A DNA stretch of 64,000 nucleotides from positions 45,959,501 to 46,023,500 of the forward strand of contig NC_092523.1 of NCBI RefSeq assembly GCF_037038585.1, in the 5' to 3' direction. The position numbers and the translations under genes are program-made. Shown here piece by piece: positions 55,701 through 61,212 of the stretch; position 1 is the first letter of the stretch, and every line of letters starts with the position of its first letter. The notes beneath the pieces were generated by a model that saw nothing but the letters and a program-made list of their open reading frames with translations, did no database searches and had not been told where the DNA came from. Source of the DNA: Patagioenas fasciata (lineage: Eukaryota; Chordata; Aves; Columbiformes; Columbidae).

Positions 55701-58700
55701 TCCAGTTCTGGGCCCCTCAGTTCAAGAAGGACAAGGAACTGCTGGAGAGAGTCCAGCGTAGGGTAACAAAGATGACTAAGGGAGTGGAGCACCTCCCTTA
55801 TGAAGAAAGGCTGAGGGAGCTGGGTCTCTTTAGTTTGGAGAAGAGGAGACTGAGGGGTGACATTATTAATGGTTATAAATATACAAAAGGGTGAGTGCCA
55901 CGAGGATGAAGCCAGGCTCTTCTTGGTGGCAAACAATGATAGGACAAGGGATAATGGGATCAAGCTGGAACACAAGAGGTTCCACTTAAATTTGAGAAAA
56001 AACTTCCTCTCAGTGAGGGTGACAGAGCACTGGAACAGGCTGCCCAGTGAGGTTTTGAAGCCTCCTTCCCTGGAGACATTCAGAACCTGCCTGGACATGT
56101 GCCTCTGCAACCTCACCTAGGCGTTCCTGCTCCAGCAGGGGGATTGGATTAGATGATCTTTTGAGGTCCCTTTCAATCCCAACATACTACGATACTGTAA
56201 AGTTTGCAAGCCACAGACTTTCAGTATCATTTAAATATTGTTGAAGAAGCCTCTGTTAAATGTTTGACAAATGAAAGTTCAGTGACGGAAGCAACAAAGC
56301 CAGGAATTGAGTCTAATTCTTCCTCCCTTGCAGTTTCAGCTGGTGAAGTGACATCGGTTCATCACATCTAAGAGATCAATCACCATAGTAACTTCAGTTA
56401 AAAAAACTGAAGAGAAAAATCACTCTCCTGGTTTCAAAGAGAATATGTAACATCTAACTGCTAACCTGCCTGTGCCTTCCAGAAGATCTGTCTTCAGAGT
56501 TTGTCCTTGCTTAGACAAGTGAAATATCACAGCAATATTTCAGGGAAGGTCAATTCAGAGAACAGCTATTTAAAATGACTTTGTGGTTTATATATTTGGT
56601 GAACTTCACACGAGGTATTGAATCAAGCAGCATCACTGTGATACAGCATGTATAATGAACACATGCTATCTGTTAACCTTGCACTGATGTATCTATAAGA
56701 CAAGACTCAATTCTATAGATAAAAGCATGTCTCCAAGATGCACTCCTATCTCAGCATGGGGGAGGGACAAAATGTCCTCAGACACGGAGCTTTTCCATTG
56801 GATTGTGAAAATTAATACAAAGTGGGTTTTTTTCCATTTAAAGGTCAATACAGTATGAAATTCTTGACCTCTTCTGATCAAAACTGACTGTGCAAGGCTA
56901 CTTGTCAAATTTCACTGCAGCTGTTTGAGGGTGGTCCTGAGGCAGGGCAGTTCACTCTGGAAATGGCGCCACTCTTCACTTTGCACACCCAAAGTTAAAA
57001 CCATGGAGATGTCTCCCCTGGCAGCTGGTTTCAAGGCAGGTTGTTGCACTGCATCGAACAGCCAGGCCTGGAGTTGGAGAAGTTTCCAGCTGCCCTTAAT
57101 TAAAGGCTGGTCATGCTCCATGATTGACCTATCTTCATACATAGCCAGCATTTCAACGAACGGATCAGTACTTCTTGTCCTCTGCGACTATGTAAGTAGT
57201 TTTTAGGTAAACTCTGCAGCTGGTTGTATTCTGGCTTTGTTTTTTATGTTGCCATTAGTAATATGACAGTCAGAACAGCTGGCACTGTTGAGCCTGCAAA
57301 AGGGTCAGGAGGATCTTATCGATATGTACCTGACCGGTCCACAAAAACCGAGCAGGTGAAAAGCAACTCCATTGTTTTTCTGTGCTGTGCTATTTCAAAC
57401 AATGTTTGAAACATGAAAGCATTCATTGACTAAATCACAAGGCAAGAGGTGGAGATGAAAGAAGTCAATCAATTTTTTTCTCCTGTTTTCATTTTTTTAA
57501 ACAGCACAAAACTAGCCAGGTACCACACTGGCAGACTTACTCTGCTTTAAAACCCTCACTCTATAGCATTAATGATTAATAGTTGACCTGTGGACTAATG
57601 GAGAGGCTTTCATTGTTTGTGTGGATAAGCTGCAAATGTTGGCACTCTCACCTTACAGAAACAAGCAGCTGATTATTCTTTGCTTATCTACCACTGAAGT
57701 TTATGAGTACCCATGGAGTAAAGCACTATTTGTCACTGAAGGTGTCAAAGGCTAGGCCTTATTAAGTAGCAGAGACAAGAAAAAGTTCTGGGTCAAGGGC
57801 ACATGACTTTTAACGAGGACAAAGGGAAAAACAGGGTAACAGACAGAACAAAATACAGACAATATATACACTTTCTTCTGTTTAGAGGTAATACTAATTT
57901 TTAGGCACCTATGTGCTTTTATCTGAGATGGTCTGGAAGAATAATTTGAATTTAAGTTAAACTTTGTGCCCACTTAAAATAGGTTTGACTTAAATGTCTT
58001 CATTGCAGTACAACAATAAAATATTCAGAAAAGCCTAACAAAGTCAATTTAAAATAATAAGTAAATTTAGAACCAATACTTAAACGTCTTTGGTACATAT
58101 ATTATTTGTGAGAAGTCCTCAATGGATATTAGTACCCTCCAATACAATCTTCTCAACAAAGTAACATTCAGAGCGAGGATGCAGTTTGTCCCAAGTTTGT
58201 TCTGGTAGCTGCTTTGCACAACCCATATTTCTACGCTGCCCCACTGATCGATCTTGTCTCTGCACAACCCCTCAACTGTGCTGGCAGAACTCTGATAGAC
58301 AGAACACCAAACCACACACAGGAACAGACGTGGACAAAAATAACCCAGACAAAAAAAAACCCTGTTATTTAGAACCCAGTTCATTTCCCCAGTCTAGTTT
58401 ATTTTACAGCTTCACAACAGCTGGAGAGACACAGCTGAAGAAGCTGTTGTAGGACAAGCTTGAGCAGCAGAAGGGAGACTGTGTGAGCTGCCTGTGCTAC
58501 CAAGAGAAATGCCTGTCAAGCAACAGCTTCAGCAGCCTTGCAGCCAGCTTTCCAACACAGTCCTTCTTGTCTGTCTCAACACCTTGAACAAACATGGACA
58601 TGAGAAGAAAATTGTTTTGATTCTGTTGCATCCTTCTGTATCTAACACCCTCTGTAAAAGTTTGAGCTATAGATTTCTACAAAGTAGAATCCCAATTACG

Positions 58701-61212
58701 ACATTCAGTATATAATCATCACTATGCAGAACTAGCTACTCACTTTAAAACTGAGCTAGCTTATAACAAGAAACCTAAAAGGCAAATCCTTCAAAACAGC
58801 AATACAAATTCCTTTGTCATTTGGTTCCTTGTAGACCTCTTATCATGTTTTTCTGATAGGTGAAACTGGAATGGATTTTCTGAGCAAGTATACAATGAAA
58901 CTGTGCTAAAAATGTAATGTGACTAGGAGTAGTTGTGGCAGAATGCAAACCCCCCTCTCTCCCCCCGCCTCCTTCAGTATGGAGGGAGTAGGCACATCTC
59001 CCTCTCTCTGCTACTTGAGGCTAACAGCTTCTTTTGTTTGGCCCAGAGCACCCTGGCCAGGGCCATTAGGAGAAGGGATTGCCAAGGTGCCAGTGAGCCG
59101 CTGGGCACCTGTGACCAGTGTGGGGGATGTTTGGAGGCTTCAGGGGCACCCCACACACGGTGTGGGGGTGCAGAGAAGCTTCTAGAATGCCTACAGTCAG
59201 GTCTGATCAGCCAGTATAAAAACGGGACTCTCTCGTCGAGACTGGGCCCATTGTCGCCGGTCTCTCGGAGCACGAGGAAGATGCTGCTGCCGAGACCCCC
59301 CCTCCCCGGGATGGAGACCCCGCTTGCCTTGCCGCCACGTGTGTGAGTAAAACCCCTCGCAGGATTGCGAGTATATTTATCCTTTCCATGCACATATGCA
59401 CGTGTAACTTCCCGTGCTTAATACAAGCACGTACAAAATTATTTCTTCGCACAATCGCGAGTGTATTTATATTCCGTGCACATTTGCACGCGTACTTTAA
59501 ATTATTTCCTCGCACAATCGCGAGTGTAACTTTATTTCCTCGCACAATTGCGAGTGTATTATAAATTTATCCTCGCACAATCGCAAGTGTATTTTCCTCC
59601 CGTGCTTCCACATAAGCACGTGTAGTATTCCGTGCACATTCGCACGTGTAAGTAAATTAACCCTCGCAGAATTGCGAGTGTATTATAAATTTACCCTCGC
59701 GGAATCGCGAGCGTACGCTTTACCTGTATCTCTTTATGAATAATCCCGCACCGTGTTCAGGCAGGTGTGTACTCCTCTGGGACTTGGGGGTGGTTCCGGC
59801 ATTGTTTTGGGTGAAGCCACGTGCATGCACTCTGTGGACCTCCTGTTGTACTAGTTGCTGCCCCTTAATAATTTTCCTCAACTGATACCCGAACCTATAT
59901 TAAAGTCACTTTTGGAGCGCTAAAACCCTGTTTCTCACCGGTTTAATAAAAGTTGTTTTGGACCCTGTTGTCCCTTAAATTAGCCTCGGGGTGCCTCCGT
60001 GACAGTAGTGTCCCTTAAACCATGACAAGCAGTCAAAAAAAAAAAGAATGCTTGCTGTACCTGCTTACATTCTTTTCTACTTGGTGAAAAATATTTTATA
60101 TCAGTTGTAATATTTCTAACAGCAAAGAGATTTTATTTGCTGGTTTTCCCCAGATATATCTGCAACTTGGATCAAGATCTGATTTTATATTACTACGTAT
60201 GAAAGACCTGATCAATTAAATCTTTCTGTTGCTCTGCATGGACACAAAACAACGGACTCTTTCCCATCTCCCAAGGGACTTAGCACACATGACATTATGT
60301 AAACTGTGACTGAGTAACATTTTTCCACTTCTGGGGCAGTAGGTACATATCCAGCCACAAGTTCACGCAGTGGTAGCGTGAGATCCACAAGCACATCTTG
60401 GTTCTGGTGCAGATCTGGCATGCAGGCTGGAGGAAAACCCTCTGCTCACCAGCCAGGTCTCATCAACACACATCAGCCTTACAGTTTGCACATATTAATA
60501 GATGAAGAATCTAGGACACAGGGACAAAATGTCCATGTTCTCACAGAACACAGTAGACAGTAAGAAACATATGGGCCAAACATGAAGTGGAAAAAAACAC
60601 CCCAAACAACCCAGTACGTTATTTCTGTACATTCTGTCTCCTTCTTTGAACAAGGGGATATTGTCCTGAACTGTTCCTGATTGGGTCTGTTTGCAAATTA
60701 GCGCTGATCTGCACAGCACACGGCCAACATCTCCTTAAAGCAACACAAATCACGATGGCTCTTTCTGAGTCAGTACTGATGCCACTGCTTGACAGAGGAC
60801 AGCAACAATAAAAATTACTGTTTGCCATCACTTCACTTTTGATTTTCTTGATTCTGTCCTCCTGACATAAACTTCCAATGCCATCACTTCACTTTTGATT
60901 TTCTTGATTTTGTCCTCCTGACATAAACTTCCAATGCCATCACTTCACTTTTGATTTTCTTGATTTTGTCCTCCTGACATAAACTTCCAATGTGTACATC
61001 CCTTCAGACATTACCTTCATATCTATTTCTGTACCATGGATCTGTTGAGCGACTGTTTTGATGATTCCAATAACAATATCCTGGAGGCCTTCTCTTTCCG
61101 AATAGTAATGCAGAATGAGTCCTTTCCCCTTCTCCGCATCAGTGCATCTAAAGGAAGGGGCTCGCATACCTGGGTAAATGGTAGCAAGGTGGTCATGCAA
61201 GGCATCCAGGTT
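40710..61212 (-). CDS. GUCY1B1: GUCY1B1, soluble guanylate cyclase subunit beta-1 (5' end outside window; residues 100-619)
   Basis: Minus-strand exons in transcript order: 61212-61015, 52161-51931, 50519-50403, 49562-49429, 48630-48433, 47891-47654, 46826-46686, 44588-44434, 44122-43996, 40733-40710. They total 1563 nt (520 residues plus TGA); with 99 missing N-terminal residues this gives 619, the usual vertebrate length. The protein is the heme-bearing half of the cytosolic NO receptor that makes cGMP from GTP as a heterodimer with alpha-1. Visible: heme-ligating His105; Tyr135/Ser137/Arg139 heme-propionate motif; Cys122; a PAS-like region (about 207-313); a coiled-coil helix (about 348-409); and the cyclase domain with Glu473, Cys541 (purine recognition), Asn548 and Arg552. 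All introns are GT-AG and phases agree. No stop or frameshift. Convergent with ASIC5. Confidence 0.98.
43996..44122 (-). CDS. GUCY1B1: GUCY1B1 exon, residues 570-612
   Basis: Acceptor AATTTCAG, donor GTATGACT. Completes Arg570 and encodes [20 protein letters not shown] through [12 protein letters not shown]. Read straight on, it would end after one more codon at the TGA inside the donor, but splicing to the 40733 exon restores the family length. Confidence 0.93.
44434..44588 (-). CDS. GUCY1B1: GUCY1B1 exon, residues 519-569 plus split Arg570 (catalytic core)
   Basis: Acceptor TTTCTAAAG, donor GTGAGTGG. Encodes [20 protein letters not shown] and [14 protein letters not shown], containing Cys541, Asn548 and Arg552 of the nucleotide site. 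Confidence 0.97.
45604..45717. repeat. AACAT pentanucleotide microsatellite (about 22 units)
   Basis: Almost uninterrupted (AACAT)n with one two-base slip near 45630. Five-base repeats without stops give an artificial open frame on the minus strand. It lies in a GUCY1B1 intron next to the 5' end of the 45752 CR1 copy. Confidence 0.97.
45752..46574 (+). mobile_element. CR1 LINE fragment, in GUCY1B1 intron
   Basis: Nearly the same sequence as the copies at 55010 and 13424, with small deletions (for example around 46195-46205) that break the reverse-transcriptase frame. 5'-truncated at GGAGGAGTAACTGACACACC; 3' end at CTAACATTCTGTGATT. Antisense to GUCY1B1. Its 5' end lies about 35 bp from a long AACAT microsatellite. 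Confidence 0.95.
46686..46826 (-). CDS. GUCY1B1: GUCY1B1 exon, residues 472-518 (cyclase domain, Glu473)
   Basis: 47 codons in phase 0. Starts VETVGDKYM, with the GTP-specifying Glu473 second. Donor is CAG followed by GTCAGTAA. A second in-frame donor lies 81 nt further into the intron (see findings), and a CR1 copy ends 111 nt from the exon edge. Confidence 0.96.
47654..47891 (-). CDS. GUCY1B1: GUCY1B1 exon, residues 392-471 (cyclase domain start)
   Basis: Acceptor CACATTTAG, donor GTAAGCAG. Encodes [20 protein letters not shown], then [16 protein letters not shown], where the beta subunit carries Ser-Gly-Ile instead of the catalytic metal-binding Asp of alpha. Ends at NPFVYK in phase 0. 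Confidence 0.97.
48433..48630 (-). CDS. GUCY1B1: GUCY1B1 exon, residues 326-391 plus split Thr392 (coiled coil)
   Basis: Acceptor CACATTGCAG, donor GTAAGAAC. Encodes [19 protein letters not shown], then the long helix [17 protein letters not shown] through EDEKKKTD that mediates alpha/beta dimer signalling. Confidence 0.97.
49233..49278. repeat. Short A/T-rich direct and inverted repeat
   Basis: AATTATTTAATAATTCAATA recurs twice in about 45 bp within a GUCY1B1 intron. Low complexity. Confidence 0.6.
49429..49562 (-). CDS. GUCY1B1: GUCY1B1 exon, residues 282-325 plus split Ser326
   Basis: Acceptor CATCACCAG, donor GTACTTCA. Encodes [19 protein letters not shown] through SILFLCSP; ends with AG of a serine codon completed by the next exon. 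Confidence 0.97.
50403..50519 (-). CDS. GUCY1B1: GUCY1B1 exon, residues 243-281 (PAS-like domain)
   Basis: 39 codons in phase 0. Acceptor TTCAATTCTAG, donor GTAACTAG. Encodes [20 protein letters not shown] and the following segment up to VFVLRTK. Confidence 0.96.
51931..52161 (-). CDS. GUCY1B1: GUCY1B1 exon, residues 166-242 (H-NOX end, linker, PAS start)
   Basis: 77 codons in phase 0. Acceptor TTTTTCTAG, donor GTTAGATG. Encodes an acidic linker ([19 protein letters not shown]) and then the PAS-like segment starting near [19 protein letters not shown]. Confidence 0.97.
52162..55009 (-). other. GUCY1B1 intron, 3' part, nothing recognised
   Basis: Part of the 8.85-kb intron between the residue 100-165 and 166-242 exons; no repeats or exons recognised here. 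Confidence 0.6.
55010..56199 (+). mobile_element. CR1 LINE fragment, longest copy, in GUCY1B1 intron
   Basis: Encodes [30 protein letters not shown] and the distal RT region. It is broken by a TGA at 55379 (a CGA-to-TGA type change at Gln-Arg-Asp) and later shifts. The catalytic box reads FVDD instead of FADD. Antisense to GUCY1B1. Same subfamily as the 13424 and 45752 copies. Confidence 0.95.
56200..58928 (-). other. GUCY1B1 intron between CR1 and the solo LTR
   Basis: Mostly A/T-rich. It contains one GC-richer patch with frames open on both strands (56909-57206), described in the findings; otherwise nothing recognised. Confidence 0.5.
58929..58933. repeat. Target-site duplication, left copy (GTAGT)
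   Basis: Directly abuts the TGT start of the LTR and equals the five bases after its CA end. Confidence 0.8.
59215..59221 (+). promoter_or_regulatory. LTR TATA box (TATAAAA)
   Basis: Sits about 280 bp into the LTR, before a GC-rich leader. Transcription would start near 59245 (inferred). Confidence 0.65.
59343..59348 (+). promoter_or_regulatory. Splice-donor-like site GTGAGT in the LTR leader
   Basis: GTGT followed by GTGAGTAA fits the 5' splice consensus. It lies downstream of the TATA box and 8 bases before the first hairpin of the array. Confidence 0.4.
59356..59711 (+). repeat. Array of 12 short hairpins inside the LTR
   Basis: Hairpins at 59356-59371, 59387-59402, 59413-59431, 59446-59461, 59475-59490, 59509-59524, 59539-59554, 59572-59587, 59601-59620, 59631-59646, 59663-59678, 59696-59711. 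Seven have stem CTCGC(A)/(T)GCGAG and five have CGTGC(A/TT)/(T/AA)GCACG, with 4-6 nt loops. A/T-rich spacers of about 9-18 nt separate them, and 8 of 12 are followed directly by TGTA. Eight stems are perfect, and one more (59446) has only a T-G wobble. The array lies between the TATA box and the poly(A) signal, so it would be transcribed. Confidence 0.85.
59945..59950 (+). terminator. LTR poly(A) signal AATAAA
   Basis: In GGTTTAATAAAAG, 54 bp before the LTR end, followed by a T/G-rich stretch (GTTGTTTTGG). Normal placement for the R/U5 boundary. Confidence 0.6.
60005..60009. repeat. Target-site duplication, right copy (GTAGT)
   Basis: Follows the terminal GACA of the LTR and matches 58929-58933. 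Confidence 0.8.
60824..60991. repeat. Tandem repeat, three copies of a 56-bp unit
   Basis: Units start at 60824, 60880 and 60936, each opening GCCATCACTTCACTTTTGAT and closing ACATAAACTTCCAAT. They differ by about one base (ATTCTG versus ATTTTG), so the expansion is recent. The array starts 23 bases past the donor of the 61015-61212 exon. Confidence 0.97.
61015..61212 (-). CDS. GUCY1B1: GUCY1B1 exon, residues 100-165 (heme site)
   Basis: Exactly 66 codons in phase 0. Acceptor TTCTTCCAG, donor GTAATGTC. Begins NLDALHDHL, whose His is heme ligand 105, and contains YYSER (135-139) of the H-NOX heme pocket. A 56-bp tandem repeat starts 23 bases into the following intron. Confidence 0.97.

Larger units (their letters stand above)
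58934..60004 (+). mobile_element. Solo LTR of an endogenous retrovirus, in GUCY1B1 intron
   Basis: Begins TGTGGCAG and ends CCGTGACA (TG...CA termini). It is flanked on both sides by GTAGT (58929-58933 and 60005-60009), a 5-bp target duplication. In + orientation it has a TATA box (59215) and AATAAA (59945) near the 3' end, as expected for U3-R-U5. No primer-binding site, internal coding region or second LTR follows, so it is a solo LTR left by recombination. The many intact CpGs suggest a fairly recent insertion. A 5-bp duplication fits ERVL-like elements among others; I do not recognise the family. Antisense to GUCY1B1. Confidence 0.85.

Noticed and set aside
58933-59393. Frames of 88-139 codons on both strands in the LTR
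   Set aside because: GC-rich U3/leader DNA is open on both strands; no recognised domain, and the frames end in the splice-donor region.
59356-59711. Possible CRISPR, integron or other prokaryotic repeat array
   Set aside because: The repeats are palindromic and spaced by A/T-rich related spacers, inside an LTR with target duplications in a bird intron; no cas or integrase genes.
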